A DNA stretch of 64,000 nucleotides from assembly GCA_023663725.1 (NCBI GenBank), contig JAMPGX010000004.1, positions 54,670 through 118,669 on the forward strand, given 5' to 3'. This DNA is from a bacterium (lineage in GTDB: Bacteria; Bacillota; Clostridia; Lachnospirales; Lachnospiraceae). Below the pieces are notes generated by a model. That model made no database searches, had not been told where the DNA came from, and saw only the letters and a program-made list of their open reading frames with translations. The position numbers and the translations under genes are program-made. Shown here one piece after another: positions 43,108 through 52,723 of the stretch. How positions within the stretch are numbered: position 1 is the stretch's first letter; each line of letters opens with the position of its first letter.

Positions 43108-44505
43108 ATGGGGGGTTTGAAGAAGAACAAAGTACAGACAACTTCCGGGAGACCCAGCGATGCAAGTGTGGGCGAGGCGATCGCGAAGGGAAATGCGGTC
43201 ACCAGGAGTTCGCTCCTTGTGTTTGGTCTTGGCAATATCTTAAATAAGCAAATCATAAGAGGCCTGATCTTCCTGGCCATCGAGATCGCCTATATCGTTT
43301 ATATGATATCGTTTGGCATCAGCGCCATCGGCAATTTTATCACTCTGGGTACCCGCGAACAGGGCCAGACCTACAATGAGGCTCTGGGAATCTATGAATA
43401 TACCGCGGGCGATAACTCCATGCTGTTTTTGCTGTACGGCGTCATCACCATCGTACTAACTTTGGCGATCGTCTTTGTGGCCTGCATGTCCGCCAAGAGC
43501 GCGTACTGCACGCAGGTGCGCAGGGAGAAGGGTATGCACGTTCCCACCTTTAAGGACGATCTGCTCTCCCTTCGGGAAGAAAATATTCATACCGGTCTGA
43601 TGGCGTTGCCTGTGATCGGCATTATCATATTTACCATTGTGCCGCTTGTGTTTATGATCCTGATTGCGTTTACCAGCTATGACCACGAGCATCAGCCTCC
43701 CGGAAATCTGTTCACCTGGGTGGGACTGGACAATTTCAAGACCATGCTGGGCAACGGAAGCAAGCTGGCCGCCACATTCTGGCCGGTGCTGAGCTGGACG
43801 CTGATCTGGGCTGTGTTTGCCACCTTCAGCTGCTTTATTCTGGGCATCATCCTGGCGCTGCTGATCAACCGCAAGGGAACAAGGATCAAGGGCTTCTGGA
43901 GATTTATGTTCGTGCTGTCCATCGCGGTGCCTCAGTTTGTATCTCTGCTGAGCATGAGAACGATCTTTAACGCCAACGGTCCGGTGAATGTGTTGCTGCG
44001 GGAGATCGGTTTGATTGGCACCACGGAGTCCATACCCTTTTTTACGGATCCTACGCTTGCCAAGATCACGATTATCTGTATCAACCTGTGGATCGGTATC
44101 CCCTTTACGATGCTGTCCACCACGGGCATATTGCAGAACATACCGGCTGAGCTGTACGAGGCGGCCAAGATTGACGGCGCCGGCGCATTTGTCATTTTCA
44201 GAAAAATAACTATCCCGTACATTGTGTTTATTATGACGCCCAACCTGATCACCTCCTTCACAGGCAATATCAATAACTTTAATGTGATATTCCTGTTGTC
44301 CGGCGGTGGCCCTGACACACTGGATTACTACTACGCGGGCAAGACGGATCTGCTGGTCACCTGGCTGTACCGTCTGACGATCACGCAGAAGGACTACAAT
44401 CTGGGCGCTGTAATCGGTATTTTGGTGTTCATTATTCTGGCTACGTTGTCACTGTTGACCTACCGGCACACCGGTTCCTACAAAGATGAGGGGGCGTTCC
44501 AATAA
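43108..44505 (+). CDS. Maltodextrin ABC transporter permease (MalF-like)
   Basis: A 465-residue integral membrane protein. An N-terminal region of about 200 residues with three spans, including a soluble insert, precedes the CUT1 permease domain with the EAA loop YEAAKIDGAGAFVIFRKITI. Long N-terminal extensions of this sort are usual for MalF. AGGAGG precedes the ATG at 43108. An upstream ATG at 43093 overlaps that ribosome site and is less likely. It overlaps the next permease gene by one base (TAATG). Confidence 0.9.
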   Translation: MGGLKKNKVQTTSGRPSDASVGEAIAKGNAVTRSSLLVFGLGNILNKQIIRGLIFLAIEIAYIVYMISFGISAIGNFITLGTREQGQTYNEALGIYEYTAGDNSMLFLLYGVITIVLTLAIVFVACMSAKSAYCTQVRREKGMHVPTFKDDLLSLREENIHTGLMALPVIGIIIFTIVPLVFMILIAFTSYDHEHQPPGNLFTWVGLDNFKTMLGNGSKLAATFWPVLSWTLIWAVFATFSCFILGIILALLINRKGTRIKGFWRFMFVLSIAVPQFVSLLSMRTIFNANGPVNVLLREIGLIGTTESIPFFTDPTLAKITIICINLWIGIPFTMLSTTGILQNIPAELYEAAKIDGAGAFVIFRKITIPYIVFIMTPNLITSFTGNINNFNVIFLLSGGGPDTLDYYYAGKTDLLVTWLYRLTITQKDYNLGAVIGILVFIILATLSLLTYRHTGSYKDEGAFQ

Positions 44506-45356
44506 TGAAAGCGAAGAGATTTATCACCAACACATTCGTTCACATCCTGCTGGCCATACTCAGCTTTATCTGGGTGCTGCCCATATTCTATGTGGTGCTG
44601 ACCTCCTTTAGAAAGGAGAGCGGCTCCTACAAGAGTTATATCTGGCCCAGAGGCTTTACGCTGGATAACTACACCAACCTGTTCAAGCCCACCAGCCAGA
44701 TCGACTTCTTCAGATGGTTTGGCAACACGTTTGTGATCGCTGTATTCAGTACGATTATCGCCGCGTTCTTTGTGCTGTGTGTGTCCTACTGCATGAGCCG
44801 CCTGCGGTTCAAGATGCGCAAGCCCTTTATGAACATCGCTCTGATCCTGGGGATGTTCCCCGGCTTCATGTCCATGATCGCCGTGTACTATATCCTGAAG
44901 GGCCTGGGCTTTCTGGAGACAGGCGTGCTCAAGCAGGTGGCGCTGGTCATGGTGTATTCGGGAGGCGCAGGACTGGGCTTCTATATGGCCAAGGGCTTCT
45001 TTGACACGATACCGAAGACCATCGACGAGGCTGCCTATATTGACGGCGCTACCAAGTGGGACACCTTTATCCATGTGACGATTCCCATGTCCAAGCCGAT
45101 CATCACCTATACGCTGATCACGACCTTCATGGGACCCTGGGTAGATTATATTTTTGCCAAGGTGATCATGGGTAATGACACCAAGTACTACACCATTGCG
45201 ATTGGTCTGTGGACCATGTTGGAGAAGGAATATATTGAGACTTTCTATACGCAATTCTATGCGGGCTGCGTATTGATATCCATTCCCATATCCATCCTGT
45301 TCGTGCTGACGCAGAGATGCTATGTGGAAGGATTGTCGGGAGCTGTCAAGGGATAG
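44505..45356 (+). CDS. Maltodextrin ABC transporter permease (MalG-like)
   Basis: A 283-residue MalG-type permease with six spans. The EAA loop is IDEAAYIDGATKWDTFIHVTIP and the C-terminus (QRCYVEGLSGAVKG) is typical of MalG. It couples translationally with malF. No ATPase gene is in the operon, so a shared MsmK-type ATPase is expected elsewhere. A strong terminator follows at 45383. Confidence 0.92.
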   Translation: MKAKRFITNTFVHILLAILSFIWVLPIFYVVLTSFRKESGSYKSYIWPRGFTLDNYTNLFKPTSQIDFFRWFGNTFVIAVFSTIIAAFFVLCVSYCMSRLRFKMRKPFMNIALILGMFPGFMSMIAVYYILKGLGFLETGVLKQVALVMVYSGGAGLGFYMAKGFFDTIPKTIDEAAYIDGATKWDTFIHVTIPMSKPIITYTLITTFMGPWVDYIFAKVIMGNDTKYYTIAIGLWTMLEKEYIETFYTQFYAGCVLISIPISILFVLTQRCYVEGLSGAVKG

Positions 45357-45382
45357 TGTCAAAAAGCTCTCTGAATGGCGGG

Positions 45383-45427
45383 GCCGCTGCGAAACAAGAT
45401 ATGCTTATTTTGCAGCGGCTCTTTTTT
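45383..45427 (+). terminator. Rho-independent terminator after the permease genes
   Basis: GCCGCTGC (45383-45390) pairs with GCAGCGGC (45412-45419), with further A-T pairing above, and is followed by TCTTTTTTT. It separates the transporter from the downstream pullulanase operon. Confidence 0.85.
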
Positions 45428-45439
45428 TGCTCAATTGTG

Positions 45440-45455
45440 GCCCGCTGAAGCGGGC
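45440..45455 (+). promoter_or_regulatory. Small TGAA-loop hairpin before the pullulanase gene
   Basis: GCCCGC-TGAA-GCGGGC is a perfect six-pair hairpin four bases before the ribosome site. It resembles the hairpins in front of the diguanylate cyclase gene (10775-10830) in loop sequence and position. Confidence 0.5.
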
Positions 45456-45469
45456 AGATGGGAGTTTTC

Positions 45470-47452
45470 ATGAATGAATTTCGATATTCCAAAGAATTTG
45501 ATCTGGAATATGGTTATGAGGGCAAGGACCTGGGGATCAACTGTAATCCTCTGGAGACGAGCTTTAAGCTGTGGGCGCCGTTTGCCGACAGGGTGGAGCT
45601 GTGTCTGTACGAGGATGGGAACAGGGAGACGGAGTATTTTCGGATATCGGATATGGAGAAGGGCGAGAGAGGCGTCTGGCACAGGCGGCTTTCGGGCGAT
45701 CTCCACGGGTCCTATTATGATTATCGTATCTGGACGGAGGGGCAGTGTGTGCGAACTGCCGATCCCTATGCCGTAGGCTGCGGCTGTAATGGCTATCGCA
45801 GCATGGCAGTGGATCTGAAGCGCACCGACCCGCAGGGCTTTGATCAGGATCAGGCTCCCCCACGGCCATCGGAAAATATTATTTATGAGCTGCACATCAA
45901 AGACTTTTCCTATGACTTAGACAGTGGCATACCTGCGGAATATCGCGGAAAATATAAGGCGTTTACCGTGCAGGGCGGAAACGGGGAATATCCCACCTGT
46001 ATGGCTTACCTGAAGGAGCTGGGAATCACGCATGTGCATCTGCTGCCCTTTTTTGACTTTGGCGGGTTGGATGAGAATGGCGGTGAGGAGCAGTTTAATT
46101 GGGGATATGATCCGGTTAACTACAATGTGCCGGAGGGCTCATATGCCACGGATGCCAGCGATGGCGCCGTGCGCATTCGAGAGTGCAAGGAGATGATACA
46201 GGCGTTGCATCGTGCGGGCATCAGAGTGATCATGGATGTGGTCTACAATCACACACAGGATGCGGATTCCTGGCTGGAGAGAACGGCGCCGGGGTATTTT
46301 TGCCGCCGTCTGGACGACGGCACGCTGTCCAATGGCTCTGCCTGTGGCAGCGATATGGCGATAGGCAGAAGGATGGTGGACAATTATATCGTCAATTCCC
46401 TGATGTACTGGGTCAGGGAGTATCATCTGGACGGTTTCCGGTTTGACCTGATGGGACTTATGACAGTGGAGGTGATGAACAGGATTCGGCGGGAGATGGA
46501 TCAGGAATTTGGCGTGGGAGAAAAATTGTTGTACGGCGAGCCCTGGAGGGCGGCGGAATCTCCCATGGAGGCGGAGACCCGCGCCGCGCTCAAGGAAAAC
46601 GTCAATTATCTGGACGAGGGAATCGCCGTTTTCTGCGACGATACCCGAGATGTGATCAAGGGGCATGTATTTGAGGAGGAGGAGCCGGGCTTTGTAAACG
46701 GAGGAAAAGGTCTGGAGGAAAAGGTGCTGCAGGCGGTGACAGGCTGGTGCGGTGTTCCTGGACAGGGGCATCTCAGGCCCAAGAGCTGTGCGCAGGTTGT
46801 GAACTATGTGTCCGCTCACGACAATTTCACGCTGTGGGATAAGCTGGTGATGTCCCTCCATGGGCAGGATGCTGATTTTTGCGTGCCCTACGAGGATGTG
46901 CTTCGCGCCAACAGGCTGGCGGCATTCATATATTTTACCTGTCAGGGTAATCTATTCCTCCAGGCGGGGGAGGAGTTCGGCCGCACGAAGCTGGGAGACG
47001 GCAACAGTTATCGCTCCGATCCCCAAATTAATATGTTGCGGTGGCGGCAGACAATAGAGTTCGCAGGATTGCTGGCCTACTACAAGGGGCTGATTCGGCT
47101 TCGCAAGAAATTGCCGGGATTGTGTGACAAGAGTGTCACAGCGGCGTCACGCGTTCTGGACAGAGAGATCTTAGGACAGGGAATCGTGGCTTTTCGTCTG
47201 GATAACAGACGCGGTGAGGATCAGGGGAGCTGGAACGGCATTGCTGCGGCGTCAGGCGGTGAAGTCTGTCCGAGAGAGCTTTTTATCGCATACAATGCGT
47301 CCAGAGAGGAAGTACGCCTCGAGCTGCCGCAGGGACAGTGGACAGTTCTGGCGGATGAGCGAGAGGCCGATTGCCGCAGGGCGGCGAGGGCGGACCGTGA
47401 GGGACGGATCAGTATTCCTGCCTGCAGTGGGGTGGTTCTGGGAAGCGCGTGA
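45470..47452 (+). CDS. pulA: Type I pullulanase / GH13 debranching enzyme
   Basis: About 660 residues without a signal peptide, so intracellular. An N-terminal CBM48-like domain precedes the GH13 barrel. The type I pullulanase signature YNWGYDP is present in the variant FNWGYDPVNYNVPEGSY. The catalytic nucleophile is Asp326 in DGFRFDLMGLM and the acid/base Glu357 in LLYGEPW, with the third Asp in VSAHDNFTLWD. It hydrolyses alpha-1,6 links in branched maltodextrins or glycogen. The start at 45470 follows GGGAG. An earlier ATG at 45458 is possible. It leads a four-gene carbohydrate operon. Confidence 0.9.
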   Translation: MNEFRYSKEFDLEYGYEGKDLGINCNPLETSFKLWAPFADRVELCLYEDGNRETEYFRISDMEKGERGVWHRRLSGDLHGSYYDYRIWTEGQCVRTADPYAVGCGCNGYRSMAVDLKRTDPQGFDQDQAPPRPSENIIYELHIKDFSYDLDSGIPAEYRGKYKAFTVQGGNGEYPTCMAYLKELGITHVHLLPFFDFGGLDENGGEEQFNWGYDPVNYNVPEGSYATDASDGAVRIRECKEMIQALHRAGIRVIMDVVYNHTQDADSWLERTAPGYFCRRLDDGTLSNGSACGSDMAIGRRMVDNYIVNSLMYWVREYHLDGFRFDLMGLMTVEVMNRIRREMDQEFGVGEKLLYGEPWRAAESPMEAETRAALKENVNYLDEGIAVFCDDTRDVIKGHVFEEEEPGFVNGGKGLEEKVLQAVTGWCGVPGQGHLRPKSCAQVVNYVSAHDNFTLWDKLVMSLHGQDADFCVPYEDVLRANRLAAFIYFTCQGNLFLQAGEEFGRTKLGDGNSYRSDPQINMLRWRQTIEFAGLLAYYKGLIRLRKKLPGLCDKSVTAASRVLDREILGQGIVAFRLDNRRGEDQGSWNGIAAASGGEVCPRELFIAYNASREEVRLELPQGQWTVLADEREADCRRAARADREGRISIPACSGVVLGSA

Positions 47453-47509
47453 ATGTAGATTATGTGGTAGTATTGCAGACGCAGATATGTTAAAAGAGGA
47501 TAATTAGCC

Positions 47510-49543
47510 ATGATGTTTAAATACGGTAAACAAGCTTGGAAAACCTTTGAGAGAGGTGAGGAGAACTGCTATCTGATGACGAATGGGCTGGGGGGCTTTT
47601 CCTCCCTGAGCATGATTGCCTCCTGCAGCCGCAACGACCAGGCGGTGTTGATGGCCTGCACTCACTCTCCCAACCATCGCTACAATATGATTCATCGGCT
47701 GGAGGAGGAGCTTGTGCTGGGCAGCGTGGGGCAACGTCCAGCCAGGCGGGAATTCCTCTCCAGTCAGGATTTCCAGTGTCATGACAGGCGCGAGGAGGGA
47801 TATCGTCTGCAGACCGGCTTTACCTATGAGGACTATCCAGTGTGGAGTTATCTATTGGAGGGCGTGGAGGTCGTGCGGACCATTGCCTTGATGCAGGGCA
47901 AAAACACTGTGGGAATATCCTACCGCATCAGGAATCTCTCCCAGAGTGCGGTGGCGCTGAGGGTGCGGCCGCATCTGCAGTTTGTTCCCAAGGGAAGACG
48001 TCTTTCGGTAAACCAGGAATTCAAATGCCTGATATTCGATGCCAGTCAGCGCAGCGGTGTGACCGCGCCTGGTCAGTCAGCTGGAGCTGCGCAGAGACAA
48101 AATTTGCTCTGGGAGGGCATGATCACCTCCAACGAACAGACATTGCATCTGCGGACCAACGGGGGCTGTCAGGAGAAACCAGTCCAATATCATGAGAAGC
48201 TTTACTACAGCGATGATGTGAGAGATGGCAAGATGACTCTGGGACGTACGGCAGTCAACCATGAGATTACTTTCAGCGTGGCGGCAGGACAGGAGGAAAC
48301 GCTGGAAATTGTCTATGGGATGGAGCAGGCGCTGCCCAGTATGGCTGAAATCTTGCACAATATCTCAAATTATCGAAAAAATCTGCAAGGGCGGTTTCAT
48401 TTTGAGACGGCGCGGACGCTGGCTGTCAGCGCGAATCAGTTTATCTCCCACCGAAACTCCACGGGCGAGAAGACAATTCTGGCCGGTTTTCCCTTCTTCG
48501 AGGACTGGGGCAGGGACACGATGATTGCGCTGCCAGGGTGCTGCCTGTCCACCGGACAATATGACACGGCAAAGAGTATTTTGCGAACATTTATAGCGCA
48601 TTGCCGCAAGGGGTTGATGCCGAACCTGTTCCCTGAGGGGACCGAGTCGGCGGCATATAATACGGCGGATGCAGCGCTGCTGTTTATCCTGGCTGTCTAT
48701 GAGTATCACAGGAGGACGTGGGATAATGCCTTTGTCCGAGAGGCATATCCGGTGATGCAGGAGATTGTCATATGGTATACACGGGGAACGGATTATGGCA
48801 TCCATATGGATGAGGATGGACTGATCATGGCAGGACAGGGCTATGATCAGGTGACCTGGATGGATGTGCGGGTGGAGGATATTCTGCCCACTCCCCGCCA
48901 CGGCAAGCCGGTGGAGATCAATGCCTACTGGTACAATGCGCTGAGAATCATGGAGGAGTTCTCCCGCGATCATCCGGAGGATGATATGGACTACGGCGCT
49001 ATGGCGGGGCAGGTAGCCGCTGTGTTTGAGCAATTGTTCTGGAATCCGGACAAGTGCTGCCTTCGAGATGTGATCGCTGGTACGGCGGCGGATGAACAGG
49101 TGCGATGCAACCAGATATGGGCGGTGTCTCTGCCTTTTTCCCTGCTTTCCAGGGAAAAAGAAAAACAGGTGGTAGAGACCGTATTTCGCAAGCTGTATAC
49201 CCCTGTCGGATTGCGGACTCTGGAACGGGATGATGCCCAGTATCATCCATTCTATGGCGGAGCGCAGCTGGACAGGGACCTGGCCTACCACCAGGGAACG
49301 GTGTGGGTCTTTCCCCTGGGAGGATACTATCTGGCATATTTAAAGGTGCATGGCTATTCTCAGGAGGCCAAAGCATGTGTGAGGAGGCAGCTGTCCGGTA
49401 TAGAACTGGCTCTGTGGGAGGGCTGCGTGGGTCAGCTTCCGGAGATATACGACGGAGACAATCCGGCGACTTCCAAGGGCTGTTTTGCCCAGGCCTGGAG
49501 CGTGGGGGAGTTACTGAGAGTCTATGAGGCGCTGGAGCAATAG
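47510..49543 (+). CDS. Glycogen debranching enzyme (amylo-alpha-1,6-glucosidase)
   Basis: A 677-residue cytoplasmic protein of the bacterial GDE family. An N-terminal beta domain (about 1-280) opens with NCYLMTNGLGGFSSLSMI. The C-terminal (alpha/alpha)6 GH133-type domain carries GFPFFEDWGRDTMIALPG, with WGRD the predicted catalytic or binding segment, and MPNLFPEGTESAAYNTADA. It removes alpha-1,6-linked glucose stubs. Genes before and after encode pullulanase and a GH31 glucosidase, so the set can fully break down imported or stored alpha-glucan. Confidence 0.92.
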   Translation: MMFKYGKQAWKTFERGEENCYLMTNGLGGFSSLSMIASCSRNDQAVLMACTHSPNHRYNMIHRLEEELVLGSVGQRPARREFLSSQDFQCHDRREEGYRLQTGFTYEDYPVWSYLLEGVEVVRTIALMQGKNTVGISYRIRNLSQSAVALRVRPHLQFVPKGRRLSVNQEFKCLIFDASQRSGVTAPGQSAGAAQRQNLLWEGMITSNEQTLHLRTNGGCQEKPVQYHEKLYYSDDVRDGKMTLGRTAVNHEITFSVAAGQEETLEIVYGMEQALPSMAEILHNISNYRKNLQGRFHFETARTLAVSANQFISHRNSTGEKTILAGFPFFEDWGRDTMIALPGCCLSTGQYDTAKSILRTFIAHCRKGLMPNLFPEGTESAAYNTADAALLFILAVYEYHRRTWDNAFVREAYPVMQEIVIWYTRGTDYGIHMDEDGLIMAGQGYDQVTWMDVRVEDILPTPRHGKPVEINAYWYNALRIMEEFSRDHPEDDMDYGAMAGQVAAVFEQLFWNPDKCCLRDVIAGTAADEQVRCNQIWAVSLPFSLLSREKEKQVVETVFRKLYTPVGLRTLERDDAQYHPFYGGAQLDRDLAYHQGTVWVFPLGGYYLAYLKVHGYSQEAKACVRRQLSGIELALWEGCVGQLPEIYDGDNPATSKGCFAQAWSVGELLRVYEALEQ

Positions 49544-49562
49544 GCGGATAGGGAAACAAGAT

Positions 49563-50324
49563 ATGTATGACCATTACATCTTTGATCTGTATGGGACATT
49601 GGTGGATATACGGACCAATGAGAGCAAAGCATCTCTGTGGCGGAAGATGAGCGAGCTCTACACTGCCATGGGAGCGCGCTATGACTCTGCAGGGCTGCGG
49701 CGGGAATTCCGCAGGCTGGAGAGGGAAAACACGCAAAAAGTGCAGATACAGTTGGAGGACTCCGGCTGCGGGGACATATTGGCGGAGCCGGACCTGACGG
49801 ATGTGTTTCAGCAATTGTACCAGGCGAGGGGAGCGGCCTGCGAGCGGCAGCAGGCTCAGATGACAGCAATCTTTTTTCGCACCTTGTCAAGACAGTATCT
49901 CAGGAGTTATGATAAGGTAAAGGAAACCTTGAATGAGCTGCGAAGCAGGGGTAAAGGAGTGTATTTATTGTCCAATGCGCAGAGCGATTTCACCAGGCCG
50001 GAGCTGGAGCTGTTGGGGCTGACAGACTGCTTTGACGGTATTGTGATCTCCTCGGAGGAGGGCTGTAAGAAGCCGTGCGCTGCATTTTTCAACCGCTTGC
50101 TGGAGCGGTACAGACTGTATCCGCACAGTTGTCTGATGGTGGGGAATGATGAATACGCCGATATCGGCGGCGCAGCGGGCGTGGGTATGGACAGTCTGTA
50201 TCTGCATACGGCGACTTCCCCCCAGCCGCAGGGCAGATACAGGCCCACTTACTGCGTGATGGATGGGCAGTGGAGTGAGGTGGCGGACATTCTGCTGGGT
50301 CGAGGGGAATGGAGCGAAACATAG
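49563..50324 (+). CDS. HAD-family phosphatase (YjjG-like)
   Basis: About 253 residues with the HAD motif I DLYGTLVD (nucleophile Asp), motif II LLSNAQSDF, the lysine in EEGCKKPCAAFF, and motif IV MVGNDEYADIGGA. The helical cap resembles YjjG-type nucleotidases or sugar-phosphate phosphatases. The substrate is not clear. Its place between a debranching enzyme and an alpha-glucosidase suggests a sugar phosphate, but this is weak. I chose the ATG at 49563 for the N-terminus MYDHYIFDLYGT. It is followed by a GH31 gene that may overlap its end. Confidence 0.83.
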   Translation: MYDHYIFDLYGTLVDIRTNESKASLWRKMSELYTAMGARYDSAGLRREFRRLERENTQKVQIQLEDSGCGDILAEPDLTDVFQQLYQARGAACERQQAQMTAIFFRTLSRQYLRSYDKVKETLNELRSRGKGVYLLSNAQSDFTRPELELLGLTDCFDGIVISSEEGCKKPCAAFFNRLLERYRLYPHSCLMVGNDEYADIGGAAGVGMDSLYLHTATSPQPQGRYRPTYCVMDGQWSEVADILLGRGEWSET

Positions 50325-52621
50325 AAAGGATGGATGAAGGAATGAATCTGGGTAAGAAGACAGGATATTCGGTCAAGGGGCAGCGGATTACGGTGTCATT
50401 TGAGCAGGGCGAAGCCGAGATATGGGCGGTTACGCCTGAGATTATCAATGTATTCTGCGCTCTGGAGGATGGAGAGCGCACCTCCAAGGCTATCGAGGGA
50501 GAGAGGCAGCAGCCGGTGGAGCTGGAGGTGGAAGAACGGGAGGACGGCCTGTGGATTGGGACGGGCGCGGTGTCTGTGCGGGTCAGCGATGGCTTTTATG
50601 TGGATTTTTACGACGCGCAGGGCAATGCCGTGTGTATGGATTATCGGGGAAACAGAAAGCCGCTGCAGGTGCTCAGCGACGAGTTTCTGGCGATCCTTCT
50701 CAGCGAGGGACATCGGGCGGACCGGAGTATGGATCACGCCTTTGACGTGTTGAAGCAGCTGCGAGGTGACGAGCATTTTTATGGCCTGGGGGATAAGACA
50801 GGCTTTTTGGATAAGCGGGGTTATGACTATGAGATGTGGAATACGGACAATCCCGATCCGCAGGTGGACAGCTTCAAGGCGCTGTATAAGTCGATTCCCT
50901 TTTTCATGGCGTTGACTGGGGAGTATGTGTACGGTATCTTTCTGGACAATACCTATAAGAGCTTTTTTAACATGGGACAGGAATCCTCAGAGTATTATTA
51001 TTTTGGCGCGGCGGCGGGGAATCTGGACTATTATTACATGGCGGGGGACTCATTGGCGCAGGTGCTCGCCCTGTATACCTACCTGACCGGAACCTGTCCG
51101 ATGCCGCAGAAATGGACTCTGGGATATCATCAGTCCAGATGGGGCTATACCACTCAGGAGGACGTGGAGGAGATCGCCGCGGGGATGAGAGAGCGGGATA
51201 TTCCCTGCGATTCTATCCATTTTGACATTGATTATATGCAGGATTACAAGGTGTTTACCTGGAATCAGAAGCGCTATCACGGGGATCCTGCGGGATATCT
51301 GAGGACTCTTGCAGACCGAGGCTTCAAGCCGGTGGCGATCAACGATCCGGGGGTGAAACAGGAGGCGGGCTACGCTGTCTATGAGGAGGGTGTGGAGAAG
51401 GGCTATTTTGCCAGAACGCCTCAGGGGGAGGTCTATATCAACGCTGTGTGGCCGGGCGATGCGGCGTTTCCTGATTTTGGCAATCCGGATGTGAGAAGGT
51501 GGTGGGGCGACAAGCAGAAGTTTCTGTTGGACCACGGCGTACGGGGTATCTGGAACGATATGAACGAGCCTGCCAGCTTCAAGGGGCCGTTGCCGGACGA
51601 CGTCGTGTTCACGGACGAGGGCAGGGAGATCAGTCATGCGCAGATGCACAATATCTACGGTCATCTGATGGCCAAGGGCACCTACGAGGGACTGAAGCGC
51701 CTGGACGGGCGCAGACCCTTTGTGATCACCAGGGCCTGCTATGCCGGCAGCCAGAAGTACGCCACCTGCTGGACAGGGGACAATCACAGCATCTGGGCGC
51801 ATCTGCAGATGGCGATCCCCCAGCTCTGCAATCTGGGACTGTCCGGGATGCCGTTTGCCGGAACGGACGTGGGAGGCTTTGGCTCCGACACCAACGGGGA
51901 GCTGCTGGCCCGCTGGGTGCAGGTGGGATGCTTCTCCCCGCTGTTTCGCAACCACTCCGCCATGGGGTCCCGCAGGCAGGAACCGTGGCAGTTTGGGCAG
52001 GAGGTGCTGGATATCTACCGGAAATATGTGAAGCTGCGTTATCACTGGATTCCCTATTTCTATGACCTGTTCCGGGAGACGGAGCAGACAGGGGCGCCGG
52101 TGATGCGGCCGCTGGTATATCATTACGCGCAGGAGGAGGCGGCCAGGACCTGTAACGACGAGTTCCTGCTGGGCGATCGGATCCTGGTGGCTCCCGTGGT
52201 CTGTCAGGGTGTGACCAAGCGCATGGTGTATCTGCCGCAGGGAGTCTGGTATGACTATTGGACTGACGAGCGGCTCACCGGACCGGTGTGGATTGTCAGG
52301 GATGCGCCTCTCGATGTATGCCCCATCTATATCAAAGCGGGCAGCGTGATTCCGGCCATGGAAGCCATGTCCTATGTGGGTGAGAAGGAGGAGGATGTAT
52401 TGCTGTTGGATGTGTATCCGGGCAGCGGCATCTGGGAGCACTATCAGGACAATGGGGAGGATTTCGCCTACCGCGACGGGGAGTACAACCGCTACGATAT
52501 CACCGCGATGGAGGACGGGACAGTGCAGTGCAGGCTGACCTATCAGGGCTATGGGAAGGTCTACCGCAAAGCGCTGGCCAACCGGTTCGGACAGGTGACA
52601 GAGCTGGCTATAGGGCGCTGA
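50309..52621 (+). CDS. GH31 alpha-glucosidase
   Basis: Up to 770 residues, no signal peptide. An N-terminal beta-sandwich (GH31 N domain) precedes the barrel, with nucleophile Asp417 in GIWNDMNEPASF and the acid/base region CWTGDNHSIWAHLQMAIP. These are the standard signatures of alpha-glucosidases that release glucose from the non-reducing ends of maltodextrins. In-frame starts at 50309, 50330 and 50342 are all possible. None has ideal spacing to a ribosome site. This is the last gene of the operon led by pulA. Confidence 0.92.
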   Translation: MERNIERMDEGMNLGKKTGYSVKGQRITVSFEQGEAEIWAVTPEIINVFCALEDGERTSKAIEGERQQPVELEVEEREDGLWIGTGAVSVRVSDGFYVDFYDAQGNAVCMDYRGNRKPLQVLSDEFLAILLSEGHRADRSMDHAFDVLKQLRGDEHFYGLGDKTGFLDKRGYDYEMWNTDNPDPQVDSFKALYKSIPFFMALTGEYVYGIFLDNTYKSFFNMGQESSEYYYFGAAAGNLDYYYMAGDSLAQVLALYTYLTGTCPMPQKWTLGYHQSRWGYTTQEDVEEIAAGMRERDIPCDSIHFDIDYMQDYKVFTWNQKRYHGDPAGYLRTLADRGFKPVAINDPGVKQEAGYAVYEEGVEKGYFARTPQGEVYINAVWPGDAAFPDFGNPDVRRWWGDKQKFLLDHGVRGIWNDMNEPASFKGPLPDDVVFTDEGREISHAQMHNIYGHLMAKGTYEGLKRLDGRRPFVITRACYAGSQKYATCWTGDNHSIWAHLQMAIPQLCNLGLSGMPFAGTDVGGFGSDTNGELLARWVQVGCFSPLFRNHSAMGSRRQEPWQFGQEVLDIYRKYVKLRYHWIPYFYDLFRETEQTGAPVMRPLVYHYAQEEAARTCNDEFLLGDRILVAPVVCQGVTKRMVYLPQGVWYDYWTDERLTGPVWIVRDAPLDVCPIYIKAGSVIPAMEAMSYVGEKEEDVLLLDVYPGSGIWEHYQDNGEDFAYRDGEYNRYDITAMEDGTVQCRLTYQGYGKVYRKALANRFGQVTELAIGR

Positions 52622-52723
52622 TGCTTGCCCCATGCTATAATATGAGTGCGACAATCTGTATACTATTGCGTATATCCCGCACATAATAGTTGTGGCGGGA
52701 AGTCCGCAATAGGGAGACAGAAT

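Noticed and set aside
51050..52684. 544-codon reverse frame under the second GH31 gene
   Set aside because: Same reason: it is antisense to catalytic motifs, and its start lies past the gene end in non-coding DNA.
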